Both the position numbers and the translations under genes were made by a program. Of a DNA stretch of 32,631 nt, positions 25,326 to 32,631 are shown piece after piece. The DNA lies in contig JAIXTO010000125.1 in assembly GCA_027483885.1 (NCBI GenBank), positions 1 to 32,631 on the forward strand, written 5' to 3'. A model generated the notes under the pieces. The model saw only the letters and a list, made by a program, of their open reading frames with translations. It made no database searches and was not told the origin of the DNA. Numbering within the stretch: position 1 is the first letter of the stretch; each line of letters begins with the position of its first letter. The DNA comes from Rhizobiaceae bacterium. Lineage in GTDB: Bacteria > Pseudomonadota > Alphaproteobacteria > Rhizobiales > Rhizobiaceae.

Positions 25326-25703
25326 TCAGACCTCGAACACGTCGTCGAAGGATTCCGGAAAGCTCTTGCGCGCCACCCGCTCGTCAATGCGCAGCATGGC
25401 ATCATAAGAGGTTGGATCGAACTCCGGGTCGACAGACACCACTTCGCGCCCGAACAGCAGGTTGAGACGCGCGGCATCGAGGTTGCCGCGCTCAAACGGC
25501 TCGGCGCCGAAATGGTGCCACAGCGCGTGCAGGAAGGCCGCATCGATGCGATGCTCCTTACTACCCGGCCGCGCCCTGCGCGGCATGGCCTTGACCGGCG
25601 TCGCCCCCTTGGCATTGCCGCGGCGGATGGTGAACTGGACACCGGTGCCGGGCATGCCGGAGGGAAAACCGCGATGTTTGGTCATGTCGGGCAGGTTTGC
25701 CAT
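25326..25703 (-). CDS. Conserved hypothetical protein, tandem paralogue B
   Basis: A 125-residue paralogue of the downstream gene, with the same block order (KHRGFPSGMPGT, FGAEPFERGNLD, LFGRE, FDPTSYDAML, ARKSFPESFDDV). A three-residue insertion and a basic stretch (MPRRARPGSKEHR) distinguish it. The ATG at 25701-25703 follows AAAGGA, which lies in the end of the upstream glutathione transferase gene, so expression is probably coupled to that gene. Function unknown. Confidence 0.8.
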   Translation of the reverse strand: MANLPDMTKHRGFPSGMPGTGVQFTIRRGNAKGATPVKAMPRRARPGSKEHRIDAAFLHALWHHFGAEPFERGNLDAARLNLLFGREVVSVDPEFDPTSYDAMLRIDERVARKSFPESFDDVFEV

Positions 25704-25714
25704 CACGGTATCCT

Positions 25715-26626
25715 TTATGCCTTTGCGATCTTGTCTTCGGTCTTCGTATCGAAGTCCGAGGCGTCGTGACGCTCGCGCAACTGCGTCGACGGATCGCCCG
25801 AGGTGCGGTTGACCATGGCGCCGCGTTTGACGCCAGGGCGCTCTCCAACCTGCTTTGTCCAGCGCTGCACATGCTCGTATTCATCGACGGAGAGAAAATC
25901 GCCAGCGTCGTTATAGGCATCCTTCAGCGCCAAGCGGCCGTACCAGGGCCAGATCGCCATGTCGGCAATCGTATATTCGCCGCCTGCCATATATTCGTTG
26001 TCACCCAGATGGCGGTTCAGCACATCCATCTGGCGCTTTACTTCCATGGCGTAACGATCGATCGCATATTGGATCTTGATCGGCGCATAGGCGTAAAAAT
26101 GGCCAAAACCGCCGCCGAGGAAGGGCGCAGAGCCCATCTGCCAGAACAGCCAGTTCATCGCTTCCGTGCGGGCGCGAAGCTCCGTCGGCAGGAAGGCGCC
26201 AAACTTTTCGGCGAGATAGGTGAGGATCGAAGCGGATTCGAACACTCTCAGCGGCTTGCCCCCATCCTTCGGCTGATGGTCCATCAAGGCCGGGATCTTG
26301 GAATTGGGGTTTACCTCGACGAAGCCCGAACCGAACTGGTCTCCCTTGCCGATATTGATCAGCCAGGCATCGTATTCGGCGCCGGAGTGACCGGCCGCCA
26401 GAAGTTCTTCCAGCAGGATTGTCACCTTCACGCCGTTCGGCGTTCCAAGCGAATAAAGCTGCAGCGGATGTTTGCCAACCGGCAGTTCCTTGTCCTGCGT
26501 CGGCCCGGCAATCGGCCGGTTGATGCTGGCGAATGCGCCGCCATTACCGGGCTCCCAGGTCCATACTTTTGGCGGCTGGTAGCCGGCAGGCAAATTGTTT
26601 TCGGGCGGAAATTTGGTGTCGGTCAT
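25715..26626 (-). CDS. yghU: YghU-type glutathione S-transferase family protein (disulfide-bond oxidoreductase)
   Basis: A 303-residue protein of the Nu-class/YghU group, which reduces disulfides with two glutathiones. It shows the family opening (NLPAGYQPPKVWTWE), the thioredoxin-like domain with LYSLGTPNGVKVTILLEEL and NPNSKIPAL, an ESASILTYLAEKFG segment, and the alpha-helical C-terminal domain with MAGGEYTIADMAIWPWYG. The ATG at 26624-26626 follows AAGGACAG; a longer upstream frame adds 30 residues without support. It is followed by the tandem paralogues and then pccA. Family length is about 290. Confidence 0.92.
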   Translation of the reverse strand: MTDTKFPPENNLPAGYQPPKVWTWEPGNGGAFASINRPIAGPTQDKELPVGKHPLQLYSLGTPNGVKVTILLEELLAAGHSGAEYDAWLINIGKGDQFGSGFVEVNPNSKIPALMDHQPKDGGKPLRVFESASILTYLAEKFGAFLPTELRARTEAMNWLFWQMGSAPFLGGGFGHFYAYAPIKIQYAIDRYAMEVKRQMDVLNRHLGDNEYMAGGEYTIADMAIWPWYGRLALKDAYNDAGDFLSVDEYEHVQRWTKQVGERPGVKRGAMVNRTSGDPSTQLRERHDASDFDTKTEDKIAKA

Positions 26627-26736
26627 AAAATTCTGTCCTTGTTCTAGAACCCGGCGCAGAGACGGGCCAATCCGGATATAGGAACCAGATTGCCGCCGCC
26701 GCAGGCCGGGCGTCATTTTTTATGCGCGGCTCAAAC

Positions 26737-27021
26737 TCATTCGGCCGCCTCTGCCGGAGGTTTTGCGCCGGGGGCAGCGCCGCCCACGATGAGAGCCTTG
26801 GCACTGATGTACTCGTCCAGATCCTCCCACCCGACGGCATCACCGAAAGGCAGGATCTCCCACTTTTGTTTCTCGTCCGCCGACGCAGCGTGAAGCTGCG
26901 GATACCACCACAAGGGCGCTTCGATTTTCCGCCCGTCCATCATTTTGAAAACAAGCGTATCCCGGCCGACTTCGACATCAGCAATCAGCAGCTGCTTTTC
27001 ATCAATGTCCAAAGTAGTCAT
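26737..27021 (-). CDS. DUF2442 domain protein
   Basis: A 94-residue protein with the DUF2442 pattern: beta-strand-like openings, LVFKMMDGRKIEAPLWWYPQL, then WEILPFGDAVGWEDLDEYI. DUF2442 genes often lie beside DUF4160 genes, as here, where the two overlap by 20 bp on the same strand. Function is not established; the pairing resembles toxin-antitoxin layouts, but that is inference. The C-terminal tail is Ala/Pro-rich. Its stop is 110 bp before the YghU-type gene start. Confidence 0.88.
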   Translation of the reverse strand: MTTLDIDEKQLLIADVEVGRDTLVFKMMDGRKIEAPLWWYPQLHAASADEKQKWEILPFGDAVGWEDLDEYISAKALIVGGAAPGAKPPAEAAE

Positions 27022-27238
27022 GCCATGCCTCCGTAAATCCTTGCCGATGCCCGGCGATGACCTTCAGAATATCATTCACCTCGTGTTGAGCAAAACCGGC
27101 GTTGCGCGCAACCCGAAGATCGGCAAGCCACACCTTTAACTGCTTTCCATCCTTCAACACATGGACATGGGGAGGCTCGCCCAGTTCCATGGAGTAAAAC
27201 AGGAAGCGATGACCATGCCATCTGAGCAGAACCGGCAT
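27002..27238 (-). CDS. DUF4160 domain protein
   Basis: A 78-residue protein of the DUF4160 type: MPVLLRWHGHRFLFYSMELGEPPHVHV gives the family core EPPHVHV, followed by GKQLKVWLADL and a helical HEVNDILKVIAGH segment. The ATG at 27236-27238 is 10 bp after the pccB stop, with AAGG in range, so it is likely translated from the pccB transcript. It overlaps the DUF2442 gene by 20 bp. Function unknown; the small size and RelE-like fold predictions for relatives would fit a toxin, which is unproven. Confidence 0.88.
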   Translation of the reverse strand: MPVLLRWHGHRFLFYSMELGEPPHVHVLKDGKQLKVWLADLRVARNAGFAQHEVNDILKVIAGHRQGFTEAWHDYFGH

Positions 27239-27248
27239 CGCCCTGCCT

Positions 27249-28781
27249 TCACAGCGGAATGGTATCGTGTTTTTTCCAGTGCGTCGTCACCTGCTTGTTG
27301 CGAAGGCTCGCGAAGGCGCGGGCAATGCGCCGGCGTGAGGAATGCGGCATGATCACTTCATCGATGAAACCGCGCTCGGCCGCGACGAAGGGATTGGCAA
27401 ACCGCTCCTCGTATTCTTTCGTGCGGGCGGCGATCTTGTCCGGATCGCCAAGCTCCGAGCGGTAGAGAATTTCGGTCGCGCCCTTGGCCCCCATCACGGC
27501 AATCTCGGCCGTTGGCCAGGCATAATTTACATCTGCGCCGATATGTTTGGACGCCATCACGTCATAGGCGCCGCCATAGGCTTTGCGCGTGATCAGCGTC
27601 ACCATGGGCACCGTCGCCTCGGAATAGGCAAACAGCAGCTTTGCGCCATGCTTGATCACGCCGCCATACTCTTGAGCCACACCCGGCAGAAACCCCGGCA
27701 CATCGACAAGCGTCAAAAGCGGAATGGAAAAGGCATCGCAGAAACGCACGAAGCGCGCCGCCTTGCGCGAGGCATCGATATCCAGGCACCCCGCCAGCAC
27801 CATCGGCTGGTTGGCGACGACCCCGATCGTCTGGCCCTCCAGCCGAATAAATCCGGTGATGATGTTTTTCGCAAAGGCCTGCTGGATCTCGAAGAAATCG
27901 CCCTCGTCGGCCACGGCCCGGATCAGTTCTGTCATGTCATAGGGCTTTGCGGCGCTGTCGGGGATCAGCGTATCGAGGCGCTTCTCGATGCGGGCCGGAT
28001 CATCGTGGAAGGCGCGCACCGGCGGCTTTTCGCGATTGTTGAGCGGCAGGAAATCAAACAGCTGGCGCACCGCCTCCAGCGTTTCCACGTCATTCTCATA
28101 GGCCGCATCGGCAACGGAAGACTTTTTCGTGTGGGTCGACGCACCGCCCAGTTCTTCCGCCGTGACGATCTCGTTGGTGACGGTTTTCACCACATCCGGA
28201 CCCGTCACGAACATGTAGGAACTGTCGCGCACCATGAAGATGAAATCGGTCATCGCCGGCGAATAGACGGCGCCGCCCGCACACGGCCCCATGATGACGG
28301 AAATCTGCGGGATGACGCCGGACGCTTCTGCATTGCGGCGAAACACTTCCGCATAACCGGCAAGCGAGGCAACGCCTTCCTGGATGCGCGCACCGCCGGA
28401 ATCATTGAGCCCGATCACCGGCGCCCCGACGCGCACCGCCATATCCATGATCTTGCAGATCTTTTGCGCATGGGTTTCCGACAGCGAGCCGCCGAGCACG
28501 GTAAAATCCTGGCTGAACACATAGACCTGGCGGCCGTTGATCGTACCCCAGCCGGTGACGACGCCATCGCCGGCCACCTTCTGTTCGGCCATGCCGAAAT
28601 CCACGGCGCGGTGGGTGACATACATGTCGTATTCTTCGAACGAGCCCTCATCGAGCAGCACGTCGATGCGCTCGCGCGCCGTCAGCTTGCCCTTGGCATG
28701 CTGGGCATCGATGCGTTTTTGCCCGCCGCCAAGCCGCGCTTCGGCGCGACGCATCTCGACCTCATTCAAAACTGCACGCAT
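27249..28781 (-). CDS. pccB: Propionyl-CoA carboxylase beta subunit
   Basis: Carboxyltransferase subunit that converts propionyl-CoA to (S)-methylmalonyl-CoA using carboxybiotin from PccA. The 510-residue length and paired crotonase-like N and C domains fit PccB. Visible marks are [13 protein letters not shown] and [12 protein letters not shown] in the N half and [21 protein letters not shown] and MGAKGATEI in the C half. The start has GGGAGG 6 bases upstream. It is the first gene of the minus-strand propionate block, separated from pccA by five small genes, which is less compact than usual pccB-pccA pairs. Confidence 0.96.
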   Translation of the reverse strand: MRAVLNEVEMRRAEARLGGGQKRIDAQHAKGKLTARERIDVLLDEGSFEEYDMYVTHRAVDFGMAEQKVAGDGVVTGWGTINGRQVYVFSQDFTVLGGSLSETHAQKICKIMDMAVRVGAPVIGLNDSGGARIQEGVASLAGYAEVFRRNAEASGVIPQISVIMGPCAGGAVYSPAMTDFIFMVRDSSYMFVTGPDVVKTVTNEIVTAEELGGASTHTKKSSVADAAYENDVETLEAVRQLFDFLPLNNREKPPVRAFHDDPARIEKRLDTLIPDSAAKPYDMTELIRAVADEGDFFEIQQAFAKNIITGFIRLEGQTIGVVANQPMVLAGCLDIDASRKAARFVRFCDAFSIPLLTLVDVPGFLPGVAQEYGGVIKHGAKLLFAYSEATVPMVTLITRKAYGGAYDVMASKHIGADVNYAWPTAEIAVMGAKGATEILYRSELGDPDKIAARTKEYEERFANPFVAAERGFIDEVIMPHSSRRRIARAFASLRNKQVTTHWKKHDTIPL

Positions 28782-28976
28782 GGTTCCTCCCGGCTTCAGC
28801 CTCTTATCGCTACCGCTTGCCGCGCGGTCAAGGAAGCTGGAAAATAGTTGTAGGTCAATAGGCTAGCGACGGGCAACATGCTTTGCGCGGCGTTTCCCGA
28901 CGAGGTTGACGTTGGTCAAATCCAAAGGGCTTCCGGAATAAAACCCATGGCGACGCGAGAGATGTTGAGCCCACCG

Positions 28977-30107
28977 TTACCTGACCGATCCCGCTGCCAG
29001 ATCCGCGCAGACGGCGGCACGCAACTGTTCCACATAGGCGCCGTTACAGCCTTCCATGGCATTGTTGGAGAGGCTGACCACCGTCACGCCCTGATCCGGC
29101 AGGATGAACCAGGTATTGCCGTAGACGCCGCCCCACTGGATGGCGCCAGCCGGCAAGGCCGTGCGGGCTGCAACGGAATCGGTGATGATGGCCCCGAAAT
29201 AACCGAAGCGCTGGCCCGGATTGCCGGGCACGTCGCCGATACGGTTTGAAAGGCCTGCCTCGGCCAGTTCTTTCGAAAACAGCGGATCGCCACCGGTGCG
29301 GATCGCCTCCAGAAGCCGTATCACATCCCGCGCCGTGCCGGCCATGCCCGCACCGCCAGACTGGAAAGCCCGGTCGTTGAAGATGCGGGAGGGCGAGAAA
29401 AAGGCTTCAAAACCGGTATCGTTTTGCGCATGCCAAGGATCCGGCATGCGCACCGGGCCGTCGGGGGCATCGGCATAGGCGACCGCCAGTCGTGAAAGAT
29501 CGGTGACACGAAAGCGGGCGTCCCGCATCTGCAGGGGCTCTGCCACATGCTGAACGACGGCATCTTCGAGCGTTGCGCCATGCGCCCGCTCCAGCACGGC
29601 GCCCAAGACATCGATGCTGGTGGAATAGGCCCATTGTTCGCCAGGGCGGAAAGCGAGCCTTGCGCCGCTCAGCCGCGAAAAATTTTCTGCCAGCGTCAGG
29701 CTGGTATCGCTGAGGCCCTGATTGACGGCACAATCGGGCGCAAGCCGTTCCAGGCTCGCATCATAGGTAAGGCCCGATGTGTGGGTAATGAGGTGGCGAA
29801 CACGAAGATCGGCCGGCGTGCCATCCGGATTAAGCGGCAAAAACCACGGCAAATGATCTGCCACCGCATCATCCAGCGTCAGCAGGCCACGCTCGACCAT
29901 GGCAAGGGCGGTGGCCGCAACAATCGGCTTGGTGACCGAGGCATAACGGAAGATGGTATCGAGGCTCGCCGGCACGCCGGCCTCGCGATCCCGATAGCCA
30001 ACCGCGCGCTCCAGAACAGGAATGCCGTCGCGAAAGATCAGAACCACGGCACCGGTTATGCGGCCGCTGGCCGTTGCCTGGTCGAGAAGAACATTCACAC
30101 GATCCAT
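28977..30107 (-). CDS. Serine hydrolase of the beta-lactamase/class C (PF00144) family
   Basis: A 376-residue protein with the S-x-x-K motif in YASVTKP (Ser about residue 57), Y-S-T in the second motif position (QWAYSTSIDVLG, about 160-171) and a C-terminal WGGVYGN segment in the KTG/HxG position. Members include esterases, D-aminopeptidases and peptidases; antibiotic resistance is unlikely. No signal peptide is apparent, suggesting a cytoplasmic enzyme. The ATG at 30105-30107 is chosen; a GTG at 30122 is possible and neither has a strong ribosome site. It lies downstream of the hemA terminator, so it needs its own promoter or read-through. Confidence 0.9.
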   Translation of the reverse strand: MDRVNVLLDQATASGRITGAVVLIFRDGIPVLERAVGYRDREAGVPASLDTIFRYASVTKPIVAATALAMVERGLLTLDDAVADHLPWFLPLNPDGTPADLRVRHLITHTSGLTYDASLERLAPDCAVNQGLSDTSLTLAENFSRLSGARLAFRPGEQWAYSTSIDVLGAVLERAHGATLEDAVVQHVAEPLQMRDARFRVTDLSRLAVAYADAPDGPVRMPDPWHAQNDTGFEAFFSPSRIFNDRAFQSGGAGMAGTARDVIRLLEAIRTGGDPLFSKELAEAGLSNRIGDVPGNPGQRFGYFGAIITDSVAARTALPAGAIQWGGVYGNTWFILPDQGVTVVSLSNNAMEGCNGAYVEQLRAAVCADLAAGSVR

Positions 30108-30130
30108 GGACACGGCCGACACTCCCGAAC

Positions 30131-30167
30131 AAAAACAAAGGACGGATCATGTCTCCATGATCCGTCC
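30131..30167 (-). terminator. Strong intrinsic terminator of hemA
   Basis: A perfect 12-bp stem with arms GGACGGATCATG (30140-30151) and CATGATCCGTCC (30156-30167) around a 4-base loop. On the minus strand it is followed by TTTGTTTTTG. It begins 27 bp after the hemA stop codon and separates hemA from the serine hydrolase gene. Confidence 0.92.
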
Positions 30168-30194
30168 CTCGAGTTCAAGCAGAGAATGCTGGTA

Positions 30195-31409
30195 TCAGGC
30201 GACCGCGCGTGCGAGCGCGCAGCGCGACCAGAGCTGATGCAGGGCACCGACCAGATGTTCGATATCCGCATCCGAGTGCAAAGGCGTCGGGGTGATGCGC
30301 AAGCGTTCCGTCTTGCGCGGCACCGTCGGGTAGTTGATCGGCTGCACGTAGACATCGTAGTGATCGAGCAGCAGATCCGAGATCCACTTGCACTTGGCGG
30401 CATCGCCGACCATCACAGGCACGATATGGCTCGGGTTGGGCATGTGCGGAATGCCGCGGGCATCGAGCGACGCGCGCAGCTTGCGCACGCGGTCCTGATG
30501 GCGGGCCCGCTCAAAGGGGCTCGCCTTCAGGTGGCGGATGGAGGCGACAGCACCGGCGGCAAGCGCCGGCGGCAGAGCCGTGGTGAAGATGAAGCCCGAG
30601 GCAAAGGAGCGGATGAAATCGCAGACGGCATGGGAAGCGGCGATATACCCACCCATCACGCCAAAAGCCTTGCCGAGCGTGCCTTCGATAATGGTGATGC
30701 GGTCCATCAGGCCTTCGCGTTCGGCAATGCCGCCACCGCGCGGGCCATACATGCCAACCGCATGCACTTCATCGAGATAGGTCATGGCGCCGTACTGGTC
30801 GGCCAGATCGCAGATCTCGCGGATCGGCGCGATATCGCCATCCATGGAATAGACGCTCTCGAACGCAATCATCTTCGGCGCCTTCGGATCGGCAGCCTTC
30901 AGCTTGGCTTCGAGGTCGTTCAGATCGTTGTGCTTCCAGATGACGCGTTCGCACTTGCCGTGACGAATGCCCTCGATCATCGAGGCATGGTTCAGCGCAT
31001 CGGAAAAGATGATGAGGCCGGGGATCTTCTGGCCGAGCGTACCAAGCGTTGCCCAGTTGGACATGTAACCGGAATTGAAAATCAGGCCGGCTTCCTTGCC
31101 ATGGAGATCGGCAAGTTCCTGTTCGAGAAGAACATGGTAATGCGTCGTGCCAGAAATATTCCGGGTGCCTCCCGCACCCGCGCCACAGTGATCGATGGCC
31201 TCTTTCATGGCTTCGATCACGGCCGGATGCTGGCCCATGCCGAGATAATCGTTCGAACACCAGACAGTGACGTCCCGCTTGCCTTCCGGCGTATGGCGGG
31301 TGGCACGCGGAAACGCGCCACGATGTCTTTCAAGGTCTGCGAATACGCGATAGCGGCCTTCCTGATGAAGACTGTCAATTTCGCCCTTGAAAAATGCCTC
31401 GAAATCCAT
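30195..31409 (-). CDS. hemA: 5-aminolevulinate synthase (C4 pathway)
   Basis: PLP enzyme that condenses glycine and succinyl-CoA into 5-aminolevulinate, the first step of tetrapyrrole (heme and B12) synthesis in alphaproteobacteria. The 404-residue protein starts [14 protein letters not shown], has the [14 protein letters not shown] and [17 protein letters not shown] segments, Asp213 and His216 in YLDEVHAVG, and the PLP-binding Lys247 in EGTLGKAFG. The ATG at 31407-31409 fits the family start and has GGAG upstream; a GTG two codons earlier is possible. It is controlled by the FNR-box promoter described at 31529-31571 and ends at a strong terminator. Confidence 0.97.
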   Translation of the reverse strand: MDFEAFFKGEIDSLHQEGRYRVFADLERHRGAFPRATRHTPEGKRDVTVWCSNDYLGMGQHPAVIEAMKEAIDHCGAGAGGTRNISGTTHYHVLLEQELADLHGKEAGLIFNSGYMSNWATLGTLGQKIPGLIIFSDALNHASMIEGIRHGKCERVIWKHNDLNDLEAKLKAADPKAPKMIAFESVYSMDGDIAPIREICDLADQYGAMTYLDEVHAVGMYGPRGGGIAEREGLMDRITIIEGTLGKAFGVMGGYIAASHAVCDFIRSFASGFIFTTALPPALAAGAVASIRHLKASPFERARHQDRVRKLRASLDARGIPHMPNPSHIVPVMVGDAAKCKWISDLLLDHYDVYVQPINYPTVPRKTERLRITPTPLHSDADIEHLVGALHQLWSRCALARAVA

Positions 31410-31523
31410 TTCCACACTCCAGAATCTGGCATCGTTTTTCGGTCCTAGCCGCTATCGCGTCAACCCCGGCGGGTACGATTCCGACCCACCTGCGGCAATT
31501 GGACCTGTTTTTTGAATTATTCC

Positions 31524-31530
31524 AATTTGA
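31524..31530 (-). promoter_or_regulatory. Candidate -10 of the hemA promoter
   Basis: On the minus strand CATAAATTC follows the FNR box. The ATAAAT hexamer lies where a -10 is expected if the FNR box is centred about 41.5 bp before the transcript start, placing the start roughly 110 bp before the hemA ATG. The coordinates are approximate to a few bases. Confidence 0.5.
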
Positions 31531-31532
31531 AT

Positions 31533-31550
31533 TTATGACAGCAGTCATAA
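31533..31550. promoter_or_regulatory. 18-bp perfect dyad inside the hemA promoter
   Basis: TTATGAC (31533-31539) and GTCATAA (31544-31550) are perfect complements around AGCA. The dyad lies between the FNR box and the candidate -10, so a bound protein could block or modulate the promoter. It overlaps the -10 region on one side. It matches no operator I can name (not an Irr ICE box or an FNR site). Confidence 0.5.
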
Positions 31551-31557
31551 GAGAAAG

Positions 31558-31571
31558 TTGATTTGCATCAA
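31558..31571. promoter_or_regulatory. FNR/FixK-type anaerobox upstream of hemA
   Basis: TTGAT (31558-31562), four bases, ATCAA (31567-31571) is a perfect match to the TTGAT-N4-ATCAA consensus of FNR, FnrN and FixK regulators. It lies about 149 bp before the hemA ATG and right after the terminator of the preceding operon. In other alphaproteobacteria hemA is raised under low oxygen through such boxes. Confidence 0.85.
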
Positions 31572-31578
31572 GAGGGCT

Positions 31579-31604
31579 AAAAAAATGGGCGGCCGAAGCC
31601 GCCC
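31579..31604 (-). terminator. Strong intrinsic terminator of the molybdenum hydroxylase operon
   Basis: Arms GGGCGGC (31587-31593) and GCCGCCC (31598-31604) enclose CGAA, read as a TTCG tetraloop on the minus strand. The stem is followed by A and then seven T residues. It starts 21 bp after the FAD-subunit stop and ends directly next to the FNR box, cleanly separating the operon from hemA. Confidence 0.94.
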
Positions 31605-31624
31605 CAGTTGCTCGCCTTGGAAGC

Positions 31625-32422
31625 TCAACCGGCCGCGATGACCGCTCGTTTTGCCATGACCCGCACCAAGTTGGCGCGGTATTCGGCGCTAGCATGCATG
31701 TCCGACATCAGATCGGCTGGATCGACAGAGGCTGACTTGGGTGATTCGGGCGACCAGTCGGCCTGAAGTGCCGCTTCGATCGCGCCGGCGCGAAACACGC
31801 CGCTCGATCCGGCCCCCGTCACACCGACGCGCACACCACCTGCCGATTTCGCCACGAAGACGCCGGCGATAGCATAACGCGAGGCCGGGTTGCGGAATTT
31901 GGCATAGCCTGCCTTTTCCGGTGCCTCGAAGGAAACGGCAGTCACCATCTCCCCTTCTTCAAGCGCCGTTTCGAACAGGCCGGTGAAAAATTCCTCCGCC
32001 GGGATTTCCCTGCGATCAGTGATGATCGTTGCCCCGAGCGCCAGCATGGCGGCCGGATAATCGGCAGCCGGATCATTGTTAGCAATCGAGCCCCCGATCG
32101 TGCCCATATGGCGCACATGCGGATCGCCGATCATGCCCGCCAGTTCACAGAGGGCCGGACAGACGGCGCGAATAGACGCGGAAGCGGCAACATCCGCATG
32201 CGGCGTGGCGCCGCCGATGCGCACAGTGCGGCCCGTCACGCTGATGCCTTTCAGGGCCTCGATATGGCGCAGGTCGATCAAGTCAGAAGGTGCGGCAAGC
32301 CGCTGCTTCATCGTGGCAATCAGCGTCATGCCGCCGGAGATATAGCGCCCCTCGTCATGCGAGGAGCGCAGGTTGACCGCTTCATCGACAGAGGAAGCGC
32401 GGTGGTAGCTGGTGGCATACAT
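31625..32422 (-). CDS. Xanthine/CO dehydrogenase-family FAD-binding subunit (CoxM-like)
   Basis: A 265-residue FAD subunit of a molybdenum hydroxylase. It has the FAD-binding motif region SGGMTLIATMKQR (about 29-41), the second motif GTIGGSIANNDPAADYPAAML (about 106-126; core TIGGS), and a C-terminal CO_deh_flav_C domain (about 160-262). It would pass electrons from the 2Fe-2S small subunit to FAD. The ATG at 32420-32422 follows GGGGAG. It is 20 bp downstream of the large subunit gene. Whether the substrate is CO, a purine, an aldehyde or another N-heterocycle cannot be told here; the usual order in Cox operons (coxM, coxS, coxL) is not the order seen. Confidence 0.9.
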   Translation of the reverse strand: MYATSYHRASSVDEAVNLRSSHDEGRYISGGMTLIATMKQRLAAPSDLIDLRHIEALKGISVTGRTVRIGGATPHADVAASASIRAVCPALCELAGMIGDPHVRHMGTIGGSIANNDPAADYPAAMLALGATIITDRREIPAEEFFTGLFETALEEGEMVTAVSFEAPEKAGYAKFRNPASRYAIAGVFVAKSAGGVRVGVTGAGSSGVFRAGAIEAALQADWSPESPKSASVDPADLMSDMHASAEYRANLVRVMAKRAVIAAG

Positions 32423-32442
32423 GGTCGTGCTCTCCCCTTATC

Positions 32443-32631
32443 TCAGTGGCCGGCCTGCAATGCGCTCCACACCTTGAGCGGCGTGGCGGGCATGTGCAGG
32501 TGGTTGATGCCGATGGCATCGGTGATGGCATTGATGAGCGCCGGCGGCGAGCCGATGGCACCCGCCTCACCGCAACCCTTGATGCCGAGCGGGTTGCCCG
32601 GGCACGGGGTATTCTGGTGCGACAGCGTGAA
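32443..32631 (-). CDS. Xanthine/CO dehydrogenase-family molybdopterin-binding large subunit (C-terminal end only)
   Basis: Only the last 62 codons are in the window. They contain the molybdenum-site segment [15 protein letters not shown], where the Glu of GCGEAG is the catalytic base in the xanthine oxidase family, and a typical C-terminal helix ([12 protein letters not shown]) with [12 protein letters not shown] near the end. The full protein would be about 770-800 residues. It lies 20 bp upstream of the FAD subunit. The active-site loop that separates CO dehydrogenases (CSFR) from other hydroxylases is outside the window. Confidence 0.88.
   Translation of the reverse strand, partial: FTLSHQNTPCPGNPLGIKGCGEAGAIGSPPALINAITDAIGINHLHMPATPLKVWSALQAGH

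Noticed and set aside
28782..28976. PccR-type TTTGCAAA operator before pccB
   Set aside because: No paired TTTGCAAA-like motif and no adjacent regulator gene were seen. Weak TTGACC-like hexamers lack convincing -10 partners.
29547..31448. 633-codon plus-strand open frame
   Set aside because: It lies opposite the serine hydrolase and hemA, both well supported, and crosses the hemA terminator. No family resemblance.
1..32631. CRISPR arrays, complete insertion sequences, rRNA genes
   Set aside because: No regularly spaced short repeats, transposase genes with terminal inverted repeats, or rRNA sequences were found on either strand.

Overview
The window looks like a chromosomal segment of an alphaproteobacterium of the Agrobacterium/Rhizobium group (Rhizobiaceae). 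The grounds are a high-G+C backbone, the aerobic cobaltochelatase genes cobS and cobT, a C4-type 5-aminolevulinate synthase (hemA), a propionyl-CoA to succinyl-CoA pathway, and a tRNA-Arg(CCU) gene split by a small group I intron, an arrangement known from Agrobacterium. About 30 coding regions are supported. Most are housekeeping genes, packed tightly, often with 1-4 bp overlaps.

Layout. 1-3,039: cobT (cut by the window edge), cobS and a DnaJ-domain gene on the minus strand, with a bolA-family gene divergent from the dnaJ-like gene. 3,049-6,076: minus-strand aroK-aroB-CorC/HlyC-type gene cluster with coupled starts. 6,077-6,384: spacer holding a large nested palindrome. 6,385-10,293: plus-strand run of a small membrane protein, xerD, accA, an L,D-transpeptidase-like lipoprotein and a TusA-family protein. 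10,310-12,759: minus-strand D,D-carboxypeptidase and a His-rich COG0523 GTPase. 12,864-14,027: M20 amidohydrolase. 14,079-15,765: the accessory patch. A 27-bp 5' fragment of tRNA-Arg is followed by a lower-G+C insert with one unfamiliar gene, and then by the complete tRNA-Arg(CCU) gene interrupted by a 218-nt group I intron. 15,848-20,402: ExoD-family membrane protein, a small unknown gene, an FAD monooxygenase, dxr and a TIGR03067-like gene. 20,431-28,781: minus-strand propionate block in which pccB, pccA and the methylmalonyl-CoA mutase gene are interspersed with a DUF4160/DUF2442 pair, a YghU-type glutathione transferase and two tandem paralogues of unknown function. 28,977-32,631: a serine hydrolase, hemA, and the end of a molybdenum hydroxylase (CO/xanthine dehydrogenase-like) operon.

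Functional links. PccA/PccB carboxylate propionyl-CoA, and the B12-dependent mutase makes succinyl-CoA. CobS/CobT insert cobalt during B12 synthesis. HemA condenses succinyl-CoA with glycine. The hemA promoter carries a perfect FNR/FixK box, a second 18-bp dyad and a well placed -10, and is insulated on both sides by strong terminators.

The parts most worth a second look are the duplicated tRNA 5' end flanking the 14.1-15.5 kb insert with its unfamiliar cargo gene, the split tRNA itself, the nested palindrome at 6,179-6,320, the two-signal hemA promoter, and the unknown genes inside the propionate block. No CRISPR array, complete insertion sequence, rRNA or integrase belonging to the insert was seen.
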